DNA from: an uncultured Neglectibacter sp.
GTDB lineage: Bacteria > Bacillota > Clostridia > Oscillospirales > Acutalibacteraceae
NCBI GenBank assembly: GCA_947647615.1
Contig: CANSKS010000002.1
Span: 1-64,000, forward strand
DNA length: 64,000 nt
Direction: 5' to 3'
The notes under the pieces are model-generated. The model saw nothing but the letters and a program-made list of their open reading frames with translations, made no database searches and had not been told where the DNA came from. Shown here in pieces: positions 41,022-48,425 of the stretch. The translations under genes and the position numbers were made by a program. Numbering within the stretch: the first letter of the stretch is position 1; each line of letters starts with the position of its first letter.

Positions 41022-41765
41022 ATGAGGATATTACTTGTCAACGACGACGGGGTTCATTCTCCCGGCCTTCGGGAGCTGGCGGCGGGACTGGCGGAAAACC
41101 ACCAGGTGACTGTGGCGGCACCAGACCGGGAACAAAGCGCCGTAGGCCACGGCATTACCATGCGGACGCCCTTGCTGGTGCAGGAATTTGACCTGGGCCC
41201 AAAGGTCCAGGCCTACGGGGTGGCCGGCACACCGGCAGATTGTACCCGCCTGGGGCTTTATGCCTTCACCCGGGGCCAGGTGGACTTGGTGATCTCCGGC
41301 CCCAACCGGGGCACGAACCTTTCTTTGGATATTCTGTATTCCGGTACGGTTTCCGCCGCGCTGGAAGCGGCCATGCTGGGCTATAAGGCCATTGCCCTTT
41401 CCGCGCCTTCGGAGGCAGATGAAAAAGCGGTGACAGCCTGCTTCCTTTCCCTTTTGGCACAGCTGGATGTGGGAAGGGATATCCAAAAGGTGTTGAATGT
41501 CAATATTCCGGCCCTTCCCCCCGAAGAGATGAAAGGGGTAGTGTGGACGGCTCAGGGGTCGAAGGCCCGGTGGCGCGATCGCTACGAGCGGCGGGAAGCC
41601 CCCTTGGGGGGAACCTACTATTGGCTGGACAGCGGGTCCTTTTTGGAAAAATATGACGAAGACACCGATGTGGGATGTTTGGAGGAAGGGTATATTACCT
41701 TGACGCCGCTGACCTTTCTGCTCACAGATCCGGAGGGGTTTTCCGGAAAAAAGTTTACATTGTAA
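41022..41765 (+). CDS. surE: 5'/3'-nucleotidase SurE
   Basis: A 247-residue SurE-family metal-dependent phosphatase that removes phosphate from nucleoside monophosphates. Landmarks are ILLVNDDGVHSPGL (Asp pair binding metal), VAAPDREQSAVGHGIT, VDLVISGPNRGTNLS (metal-binding Asn) and YSGTVSAALEAAMLG. Length is standard. It begins 3 bases after the glycyl-radical gene, so it is part of the nrd transcript, a sensible link between nucleotide pool functions. A terminator follows directly. Confidence 0.95.
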   Translation: MRILLVNDDGVHSPGLRELAAGLAENHQVTVAAPDREQSAVGHGITMRTPLLVQEFDLGPKVQAYGVAGTPADCTRLGLYAFTRGQVDLVISGPNRGTNLSLDILYSGTVSAALEAAMLGYKAIALSAPSEADEKAVTACFLSLLAQLDVGRDIQKVLNVNIPALPPEEMKGVVWTAQGSKARWRDRYERREAPLGGTYYWLDSGSFLEKYDEDTDVGCLEEGYITLTPLTFLLTDPEGFSGKKFTL

Positions 41766-41812
41766 AAAAGGGCCGCTGTAAAATTCTTTATTTTGCAGCG
41801 GCCTTTTTGCCC
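41766..41812 (+). terminator. Terminator after surE
   Basis: AAGGGCCGCTGTAAAAT pairs with ATTTTGCAGCGGCCTTTTT, a long stem with a T-run, between surE and nrdG. Confidence 0.9.
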
Positions 41813-41830
41813 TAAAAAGGAGAGATTGTG

Positions 41831-42328
41831 ATGAATCTAAAAATTTCCGGTATTGTGGCGGAATCTATTGTAGACGGGAAGGGAATTCGTTATACGGTGT
41901 TTACCCAGGGTTGTCCCCATGGATGTCCCGGATGCCATAACCCCCAGACCCACGATTTTGAAGGGGGGCGATGGGTCACGGTGGAAGAGCTGTTCCGAGA
42001 ATTCCAAAAAAATCCCTTGCTGAAAGGAATCACCTTTAGTGGGGGAGAACCATTTTGCCAGCCGGAGCCTTTGACGGAGTTGGCAAGGTTGGTCCATGGC
42101 ATGGGGAAGGATGTGACGGTGTTTACCGGCTGGACCTATGAACAGCTGCTGGAAAAGGAAGATCCTGCGGTTTTGGCCCTTTTGGAGGAGACCGACCTGC
42201 TCATTGACGGTCCCTTCCTGGAAGCCAAAAAAAATTTGGAGCTGACCTTTCGGGGCAGCGAAAACCAAAGGCTGATCGATATGAAAAAGACCAGGGAAAA
42301 GGGAATCCCGGTCTTGCTGGAGGAATAA
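41831..42328 (+). CDS. nrdG: Anaerobic ribonucleotide reductase activase (radical SAM)
   Basis: A 165-residue radical SAM enzyme that uses a 4Fe-4S cluster and S-adenosylmethionine to make the glycyl radical on NrdD. The cluster motif is CPHGCPGCH (CxxxCxxC) near residue 28, preceded by VDGKGIRYTVFTQG. SAM-binding GGEP occurs in ITFSGGEPFCQPE. The C-terminal LLIDGPFLEAKKNLELTFRG is typical of NrdG. Length is standard. ATG at 41831 follows AAAAAGGAGAG. In this genome its substrate glycine lies on a separate small protein. Confidence 0.95.
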   Translation: MNLKISGIVAESIVDGKGIRYTVFTQGCPHGCPGCHNPQTHDFEGGRWVTVEELFREFQKNPLLKGITFSGGEPFCQPEPLTELARLVHGMGKDVTVFTGWTYEQLLEKEDPAVLALLEETDLLIDGPFLEAKKNLELTFRGSENQRLIDMKKTREKGIPVLLEE

Positions 42329-42356
42329 CGGGTTTTACGGGAGAAAGGAGAAAAGG

Positions 42357-42644
42357 ATGTCGGAATTCTTTGAAATGTTAATGGTGGTGGCCTTTGGAAT
42401 ATCCTGGCCCATGAATATTGTGAAGTCTTTGCGTTCAAAAACCGCCAAGGGAAGGAGTGTGGCCTTTACGCTGCTGATTCTGGTTGGCTATGTCTGCGGC
42501 ATTGTCAGCAAGCTAATCTCGGACAAGGGCCTCACCTATGTGTTTGTGTTTTACGTGCTGAACCTCATTATGGTTTCTATAGACCTGGGCCTCTATTTCC
42601 GGAACCGCCGGCTGGACGCGGAGCGGGACCAAAAGAACGCCTGA
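42357..42644 (+). CDS. Small PQ-loop/SemiSWEET-like membrane protein
   Basis: A 95-residue protein with three hydrophobic helices (about 5-20, 37-54, 62-82). The loop WPMNIVKSLRSKTAKGRSVA resembles the PQ-loop-type motif of SemiSWEET half-transporters, which dimerise to move small sugars. No experimental function is known for this subfamily. ATG follows AAAGGAGAAAAGG. It sits 28 bases after nrdG and may be co-transcribed with it. Confidence 0.6.
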   Translation: MSEFFEMLMVVAFGISWPMNIVKSLRSKTAKGRSVAFTLLILVGYVCGIVSKLISDKGLTYVFVFYVLNLIMVSIDLGLYFRNRRLDAERDQKNA

Positions 42645-42666
42645 AGGGGTTGGGAAAAACGGAATA

Positions 42667-42696
42667 TTGACCAAGTAAGCGGGCTTGTGCTAAAAT
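42667..42696 (+). promoter_or_regulatory. Promoter of the degV-family gene
   Basis: TTGACC (42667-42672) and TAAAAT (42691-42696) are 18 bases apart, upstream of the DegV gene. Confidence 0.55.
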
Positions 42697-42760
42697 AACG
42701 CTGTGAGAGAAATTCAAAAATTTCCAGTGAGGAAAATTTTTCAGAAAGGAACCAGCCATT

Positions 42761-43597
42761 ATGGTAAAGATCTTGACAGACAGTTCCTGTGATTTAAGCC
42801 TTGCCCGCTGTGAGGAATTGGGCGTGGAAATGCTTCCCATTACCGTGAATTTCGGAGAAGAGAGCTACCGGGCTAATTTGGACATCACCAACGGAGAGTT
42901 CTACGAAAAGCTGGCTGCGGCTTCCGAGCTCCCCAAAACCGCCCAGATCACCCCCGCCTATTTTGAAAAGATATTCCGGGCCTATCAGGAAAGCGGCGAC
43001 GAGGTGGTGTGTCTGTTTATTTCCGCCAAAATGAGCGGGACGCTGCAATCGGCCACTGTGGCCAGAGATATTTTGGGAGCAGATAACATTTACCTGTTCG
43101 ATACGGAAAACGTCACCTTCGCCTTAGGGCTTTTGGTGGAAGAGGCGGTTAAGATGAGAGACAGGGGCCTTGGCGCCCGGGAAATTGTCCGGGACATCAA
43201 GGAACTGGTGCCCCGGGTGCGGCTTTGGGCCCTCATCGACGACTTGAAATATTTGAAAATGGGCGGAAGGCTTTCCGCCACCAGCGCGCTCTTTGCCACC
43301 ATTTTAGGCATTTGTCCCATTATCACCTTGAAGGACGGCCTGGTGGAGGTGGTGGGCAAGGCCCGAGGAAAGAAGGCTGCCTTTAAAACCATTCGGGGCC
43401 TGGTAGAGAAAAACGAGATTTCTTCCGATTACGGTGTTTCTGTTGGCCATGCCAATGTACCAGAAACCCGGGACAGCTTTTTGGAGTATTTCGAGGACGT
43501 TTTGAAAAAGCGGGAAGTTTATAGGCAGGACATCGGCAGCATTGTGGGAACTCACACTGGCCCCGGCGCCGTGGGGTTTGCCTATATTAAAAAATAA
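42761..43597 (+). CDS. DegV family fatty-acid-binding protein
   Basis: A 278-residue two-domain DegV/FakB-type protein. The N-terminus VKILTDSSCDLSLARCEELG and PITVNFGEESY is typical. The fatty-acid contact segment is TAQITPAYFEKIF and FISAKMSGTLQSA. Gly-rich YLKMGGRLSATSALFATILG and the final GTHTGPGAVGFAYI complete the family pattern. FakB proteins present fatty acids to the kinase FakA; no fakA is adjacent. ATG follows AGAAAGGAACC. Confidence 0.93.
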   Translation: MVKILTDSSCDLSLARCEELGVEMLPITVNFGEESYRANLDITNGEFYEKLAAASELPKTAQITPAYFEKIFRAYQESGDEVVCLFISAKMSGTLQSATVARDILGADNIYLFDTENVTFALGLLVEEAVKMRDRGLGAREIVRDIKELVPRVRLWALIDDLKYLKMGGRLSATSALFATILGICPIITLKDGLVEVVGKARGKKAAFKTIRGLVEKNEISSDYGVSVGHANVPETRDSFLEYFEDVLKKREVYRQDIGSIVGTHTGPGAVGFAYIKK

Positions 43598-43620
43598 GAC
43601 CGTCCTCCGGGAGAAAACAG

Positions 43621-43651
43621 TTGACTTAAAGTGCACTTTAACAGGTATAAT
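43621..43651 (+). promoter_or_regulatory. MerR-type promoter with 19-bp spacer and palindromic operator
   Basis: TTGACT (43621-43626) and TATAAT (43646-43651) are 19 bases apart. A perfect 16-base palindrome, TTAAAGTGCACTTTAA (43626-43641), fills the spacer. This is the hallmark of promoters activated by MerR-family regulators, which untwist the long spacer. No merR gene is nearby. Confidence 0.75.
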
Positions 43652-43686
43652 GACTTTACAAGTATATTTTCGGGGAGGAAAAACCA

Positions 43687-44802
43687 ATGAGCTATTTAGG
43701 AGAAGACATCAAAAAGCTGGGCTTTGGGCTGATGCGCCTGCCCATGAATGGGGAAGAGATCGACATAGAGCAGACGAAGAAAATGGTGGATACCTTTATG
43801 AGCAAGGGCTTTACCTATTTTGACACGGCCTATGTCTATATTGGCGGGAAGTCGGAGGTGGCTTTGAAGGAAGCGGTGGTAGACCGTTACCCCCGGGAAA
43901 GCTTCCAGTGCGCCACCAAGCTGCCCATTTGGGACCTGAAGGGCCCGGAGGAAATGGAGACCATTTTCCAAACCTCCTTGGACCGGGCAGGCCTTTCCTA
44001 TTACGATTTTTACCTTTTGCATGCCATGGACAAGACCAAGGTGCAAAAGGCCGACGAGTTGAAGGCCTGGGACTTTATGAAGCAGCTGAAAACTCAGGGA
44101 CGGGCCAAGCACATTGGCTTTTCCTTCCATGACAGCGCCGAGGTGCTGGATGAGATTCTTTCCGCTCACCCGGAAATGGAATTTGTGCAGCTTCAAATTA
44201 ACTATGCCGACTGGGAAGACGAAAACGTCCAGTCCCGGAAATGCTACGAGACAGCCAGGAAGCACAACGTGCCGGTTATTATCATGGAGCCGGTAAAGGG
44301 CGGGTCTTTGGCCACCATGCCGCCCCAGATCCAGGAACTGTTCAAGGCTGCCGAGCCCGAAATGTCGGTGCCTTCCTGGGCAGTGCGCTATTGCGCCTCC
44401 TTGGAGGGAGTTATTACCGTGCTCAGCGGCATGTCTAATGAGGCCCAGCTGGACGACAACGTTTCCTACATGGAGCACTTCCAGCCCCTTACCGGAGAGG
44501 AGCGGGAAACTGTAGGGAAAGCGGTGGAAATTCTTCGCACCTTACCCACCATTCCCTGCACAAAGTGCAAGTACTGCGTGGACGGCTGCCCCCAGAAGAT
44601 CAATATTCCCGAAATTTTTGCGGCGAAGAACCAGTACACCTTATACAACAACATAGACGGGGCCAAGCGTTCTTACGAAAACGCCGTGAAGGAGGGCGGG
44701 AAGGCCTCCGACTGCATCCAGTGCGGCGCCTGCGAGGCCCATTGCCCCCAGCATATTGAAATCATAGAAATGCTGAAAAAAGCGGCGGCGGATTTCGAAT
44801 AA
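43687..44802 (+). CDS. Aldo/keto reductase with C-terminal 4Fe-4S domain
   Basis: A 371-residue fusion. Residues 1-265 form an aldo/keto reductase barrel (KLGFGLMRLPMN, YFDTAYVYIGGKSE, YYDFYLLHAMD, IGFSFHDSAEVLDEIL). Residues 285-365 hold two ferredoxin-like Cys clusters: CTKCKYCVDGCPQKINIP and CIQCGACEAHCPQHIEI. This arrangement is common in anaerobes, where electrons may come from ferredoxin. The substrate is unknown. ATG follows GGGGAGGAA. Expression is from a MerR-type promoter, which suggests induction by a stress or an electrophile such as an aldehyde. Confidence 0.92.
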   Translation: MSYLGEDIKKLGFGLMRLPMNGEEIDIEQTKKMVDTFMSKGFTYFDTAYVYIGGKSEVALKEAVVDRYPRESFQCATKLPIWDLKGPEEMETIFQTSLDRAGLSYYDFYLLHAMDKTKVQKADELKAWDFMKQLKTQGRAKHIGFSFHDSAEVLDEILSAHPEMEFVQLQINYADWEDENVQSRKCYETARKHNVPVIIMEPVKGGSLATMPPQIQELFKAAEPEMSVPSWAVRYCASLEGVITVLSGMSNEAQLDDNVSYMEHFQPLTGEERETVGKAVEILRTLPTIPCTKCKYCVDGCPQKINIPEIFAAKNQYTLYNNIDGAKRSYENAVKEGGKASDCIQCGACEAHCPQHIEIIEMLKKAAADFE

Positions 44803-44827
44803 TTTCCTAGCAGAAGAGGCCAAACTA

Positions 44828-44863
44828 AGGGTGCCGGCAAAATTTCGCCGGCGCCCTTTTTCC
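44828..44863 (+). terminator. Terminator after the iron-sulfur aldo/keto reductase
   Basis: AAGGGTGCCGGC pairs with GCCGGCGCCCTT around AAAATTTC, followed by TTTCC. Confidence 0.88.
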
Positions 44864-44879
44864 ATCATAACCGAATATT

Positions 44880-44908
44880 TTGCATTTTTATGTCAGGTGT
44901 GCTATAAT
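44880..44908 (+). promoter_or_regulatory. Promoter of the cell-wall polymer gene cluster
   Basis: TTGCAT (44880-44885) and TATAAT (44903-44908) are 17 bases apart, about 60 bases before the sugar transferase start. Confidence 0.72.
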
Positions 44909-44968
44909 ACCATCTATTATGGGAATCGACGACTCCTTACGACCCTTTCACCGAGGTGAGGCTTCCTT

Positions 44969-46396
44969 ATGCACATGATAAAAAAGCTGAAGAGGACCAT
45001 TGTTTTCGTTTTGAAGATCTGCCTTTTCGCCGCTTTGTTCGGTATATTTTTTGGTATTTTCTCTATTCACAACCCATGGCTCTTTAACCCTTCCCGTACC
45101 ACCGGTGTTACCATGGTAACCTTTGTGGTGCTGGGCATCGCGCTGATGTCGGTTTACGGCGGCTATGCCATCGGCACCCAAAAGAGCAAGCCCATTGTCC
45201 ATTCCATGGGACTGGCTACCGTGATGACCGATCTGGTGACCCATTTGCAGCTTTCCATTATGAATACCAGCGAAAAGAACAACGCCCATTTTGTTTATGA
45301 GACGCCTCATTTGCTGCTGCTTGTGATTGTCCTGCAAATTTTGGTGATCATCTTTTTCGCCTATTTCGGGAATTATATTTATTTTTCCTTGGAGCCTCCG
45401 GAAAAATGCTGTGTGATCTCTTCTTCCCGCCAGAGCCTGGGCCATTTGATCCCCAAGATCCAGCGGTACCGGAAGCAGTATGAGATTATTGAGATCATAC
45501 GCTATGACGCCAAAAACGTGCTGGATGTCATAGAGCGGAATGACACGGTGTTCCTCTACGATGTGCCGGACCAGCCCAGGACGGACCTGATCAACTTTTG
45601 TTACCAGAAGCAGAAAAATATCTATTACAATTTTGAAATGCGGGATGTGGTTTCCCAGGGGGCAAAATATATCACGCTGGACGACAAGTCCCTGGTGATG
45701 TATACGGCCAAGGACCTGACCTTTGAACAGCGGGTGGTCAAACGGCTGATGGATATTTCCATTTCCCTGCTGGCCCTGGTGATCACAAGTCCCATCATGC
45801 TGGGCTGCGCCATCGCCATTAAGCTGGAGGATGGGGGAAAGGTCTTTTATAAGCAGAAGCGCCTGACAAAATACGGCCGCATCTTTGAGGTTTACAAGTT
45901 CCGCACCATGAAGGAGGAAAACTCCATTCACAAATCGGTGACAGCGGATGACGACCGTATTACCAAGGTGGGAAAGTGGCTGAGAAAGTTCCGCATTGAC
46001 GAGCTGCCCCAGATGCTCAACATTTTAAAGGGCGACATGACCGTGGTGGGGCCCAGGCCGGAGATGCTGGAAAATGTGGAGAAATATACGGGCGAGCTGC
46101 CGGAATTCCGTTACCGCCTGCGGGTAAAGGCCGGTTTGACAGGCTTGGCGCAAATTGGCGGCAAGTACAATACTTCCCCAAAGGACAAGCTTGTCATGGA
46201 CTTGATGTATATTGAAAACTACAGCATTTGGCAGGACCTGAAGCTGATTTTTCAAACCTTTACGGTGTTTTTAAAGGCTTCCGAGAGCACCGAGGCTTTT
46301 GGAGTGGAAGAGTTGTATAATTTCGATGAAGACCGGCAGGAAGAACGCAGGGAACAAAGGGTAGAAAAGGAAGGGGAAAATCATGGCGGGAATTAA
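44969..46396 (+). CDS. Undecaprenyl-phosphate sugar phosphotransferase (bacterial sugar transferase)
   Basis: A 475-residue phosphoglycosyl transferase of the WbaP/CpsE type. Several N-terminal membrane helices (about 10-140) precede a CoA-binding-like domain and the catalytic bacterial-sugar-transferase domain (about 250-440). That domain shows RLMDISISLLALVITSPIML, the FYKQKRLTKYGRIFEVYKFR segment, the catalytic DE pair in FRIDELPQMLN and the GDMTVVGPRPE loop. It loads the first sugar phosphate onto undecaprenyl phosphate at the membrane. The next gene overlaps by 14 bases and encodes the second transferase. Confidence 0.92.
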   Translation: MHMIKKLKRTIVFVLKICLFAALFGIFFGIFSIHNPWLFNPSRTTGVTMVTFVVLGIALMSVYGGYAIGTQKSKPIVHSMGLATVMTDLVTHLQLSIMNTSEKNNAHFVYETPHLLLLVIVLQILVIIFFAYFGNYIYFSLEPPEKCCVISSSRQSLGHLIPKIQRYRKQYEIIEIIRYDAKNVLDVIERNDTVFLYDVPDQPRTDLINFCYQKQKNIYYNFEMRDVVSQGAKYITLDDKSLVMYTAKDLTFEQRVVKRLMDISISLLALVITSPIMLGCAIAIKLEDGGKVFYKQKRLTKYGRIFEVYKFRTMKEENSIHKSVTADDDRITKVGKWLRKFRIDELPQMLNILKGDMTVVGPRPEMLENVEKYTGELPEFRYRLRVKAGLTGLAQIGGKYNTSPKDKLVMDLMYIENYSIWQDLKLIFQTFTVFLKASESTEAFGVEELYNFDEDRQEERREQRVEKEGENHGGN

Positions 46397-47108
46397 GCAG
46401 TACCTGGAGCTGGTTTTTTCCGGCACGCAGCAGGAGTTTTTCCAAAAGGCAGACCATGCCTTGCTTTCCGGGGAGCGGATGTTTGTGATTACGGCGAACC
46501 CGGAAATTCTCATGCACGCCCAGCGAAACCAGGAGATCCACCGGGTGTTGGCTTCTGGCGAGGCCACCATTGTGCCGGATGGCATCAGTGTGGTACGGGC
46601 CATGCAGGAATGTGGGATTGGGGCCACCCAGCGGATCACGGGGGTGGACCTGGCGGAGCATCTGCTGAAAACAGCGGGGGAAAAGGGGAAATCTATCTAT
46701 TTGCTGGGAGCAAAGGAAGAAGTGGTTTGCGCTTTGGCCCAAAAGCTGAAAAAGGAGTTTCCAAAGGCCCAGGTGCGGTACCAAAACGGCTACAGCCAGG
46801 ATAAGGACCGGGATTTTGAGGGGATTCGAAGGGTGGAGCCGGATCTGGTGCTGGTGGCCCTGGGCGTCCCCGCTCAGGAGCTTTTGATTGCCCGGCACCT
46901 GGAAAAGTTCCAGAAGGGGGTTTTCGTAGGCGTAGGCGGCTCCTTCGACGTGCTCAGCGGCGCCAAACGGCGGGCCCCGGCCCTTTTTGTAAAAACCAAT
47001 ACGGAATGGCTGTACCGCATTTTGCGGGAGCCCTCCCGGCTGGGCAGGTTTTACCGGAACAATGTCAAGTTCCTGGGCCAGGTAAAGCGGGAATGTACCA
47101 AAAAATGA
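46383..47108 (+). CDS. tagA: WecG/TagA/CpsF family N-acetylmannosamine-type glycosyltransferase
   Basis: A 241-residue GT26 enzyme. Signatures are FVITANPEILMHAQRN, VPDGISVVRAM, RITGVDLAEHLL, IYLLGAKEEVV, LVLVALGVPAQELLI and VGVGGSFDVLSGAKRRAP. TagA adds ManNAc to undecaprenyl-PP-GlcNAc, making the linkage disaccharide of wall teichoic acid; WecG adds ManNAcA. Here a WecB epimerase, the source of UDP-ManNAc, lies downstream, which favours ManNAc. It overlaps the sugar transferase gene. Confidence 0.9.
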   Translation: MAGIKQYLELVFSGTQQEFFQKADHALLSGERMFVITANPEILMHAQRNQEIHRVLASGEATIVPDGISVVRAMQECGIGATQRITGVDLAEHLLKTAGEKGKSIYLLGAKEEVVCALAQKLKKEFPKAQVRYQNGYSQDKDRDFEGIRRVEPDLVLVALGVPAQELLIARHLEKFQKGVFVGVGGSFDVLSGAKRRAPALFVKTNTEWLYRILREPSRLGRFYRNNVKFLGQVKRECTKK

Positions 47109-47286
47109 GGAAGGCCTGTATGCGGGGCAGAGGAGGCCGGGGAAGAAAAAACCTGGGCCCGGGTGCCGTGGATACAGGCCTTTCCCCGGTTCCGTCCCCT
47201 AAAACCGACAGGAATCCGTAAGAAATTCGTTGATAATAATTTGAAAGTACTCATATATTATAAAGCAGGAAAAGGAGCACAAGGGC

Positions 47287-48402
47287 ATGGAAAAAGTAAG
47301 AGTGTTGTCTGTGTTCGGCACCCGGCCGGAAACCATTAAAATGGCGCCCCTGGTAAAAGAACTGGCCGGGCGGGAAGAAATAGAAAGCACGGTGTGTGTA
47401 ACGGCTCAGCACCGGCAAATGCTGGACCAAGTGCTGAACGCCTTTTCCATTGTGCCTGATTACGACCTGGACATCATGCGGCAAGGGCAGACCCTTTCCG
47501 ACATCACGGCCAGGGTCCTGAAAGGGCTGGAAGAAGTGATTGCCCAGGCAAAGCCCCACATGATTTTGGTCCATGGGGACACCACCACCACCTTCGCGGG
47601 CGCGCTGGCTGCCTATTATGCCAGGGTGGCCGTGGGCCATGTAGAGGCGGGGCTGCGCACCTACAACAAATATTCCCCTTACCCGGAAGAGATGAACCGC
47701 CAGTTTGTGGGCTGTTTGGCAGACCTGCATTTTGCCCCTACCCAGCTCAGCCGGGAAAACCTGCTGCGGGAAGGGAAACGGGACGAAACCATTGTGGTCA
47801 CGGGGAACACGGCCATTGACGCGCTGAGCACCACGGTCCAAAAAGATTACCGGGACGAGCTCCTGGACTGGGCGGAGGGCTCCCGCCTGCTGGTGTTGAC
47901 GGCTCACCGCCGGGAAAATTTGGGAGAGCCTATGCACCGTATGTTCCGGGCCATCCGCCGGATTATCGAGGAATTCCCCGATGTCAAAATGGTGTATCCG
48001 GTGCATTTGAATCCTCTCGTGAGGCAGGCGGCGGAAGAAGAGCTGGGGAGCTGTGACAGGGTTCGCCTTGTGCCGCCTATGGAGGTGGTGGAATTCCACA
48101 ACCTGCTGGCCCGCTCCTACCTGATCCTTACCGACAGCGGCGGGATTCAAGAGGAGGCGCCATCCCTGGGAAAACCGGTTTTGGTGCTGCGGGATACCAC
48201 AGAGCGGCCCGAGGGCATAGCGGCTGGCACGCTAAAGCTGGCGGGCACTGGAGAAGCCGCCATATATGGGCTGATCCGAGAGCTGCTCACCGACAAAGAG
48301 GAGTACCACCGCATGAGCCATGCGGAAAACCCCTACGGGGATGGCAGGGCCAGCACGAGAATTGCGGAGGCCATTCTGCGATGGTACCAAAACCAGAACT
48401 AA
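47287..48402 (+). CDS. wecB: UDP-N-acetylglucosamine 2-epimerase (non-hydrolysing)
   Basis: A 371-residue epimerase interconverting UDP-GlcNAc and UDP-ManNAc. Motifs are VFGTRPETIKMAPLVKEL, TAQHRQMLDQVL, MILVHGDTTTTFAGALAAYY, VGHVEAGLRTYNKYSPYPEE and LTDSGGIQEEAPSLGKPVLV. Length is standard. An AAAGGAGC site precedes the ATG. It supplies the sugar nucleotide for the TagA/WecG enzyme encoded just upstream. Confidence 0.95.
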   Translation: MEKVRVLSVFGTRPETIKMAPLVKELAGREEIESTVCVTAQHRQMLDQVLNAFSIVPDYDLDIMRQGQTLSDITARVLKGLEEVIAQAKPHMILVHGDTTTTFAGALAAYYARVAVGHVEAGLRTYNKYSPYPEEMNRQFVGCLADLHFAPTQLSRENLLREGKRDETIVVTGNTAIDALSTTVQKDYRDELLDWAEGSRLLVLTAHRRENLGEPMHRMFRAIRRIIEEFPDVKMVYPVHLNPLVRQAAEEELGSCDRVRLVPPMEVVEFHNLLARSYLILTDSGGIQEEAPSLGKPVLVLRDTTERPEGIAAGTLKLAGTGEAAIYGLIRELLTDKEEYHRMSHAENPYGDGRASTRIAEAILRWYQNQN

Positions 48403-48425
48403 AAGTAAAAAAGGAACGATAGTTT

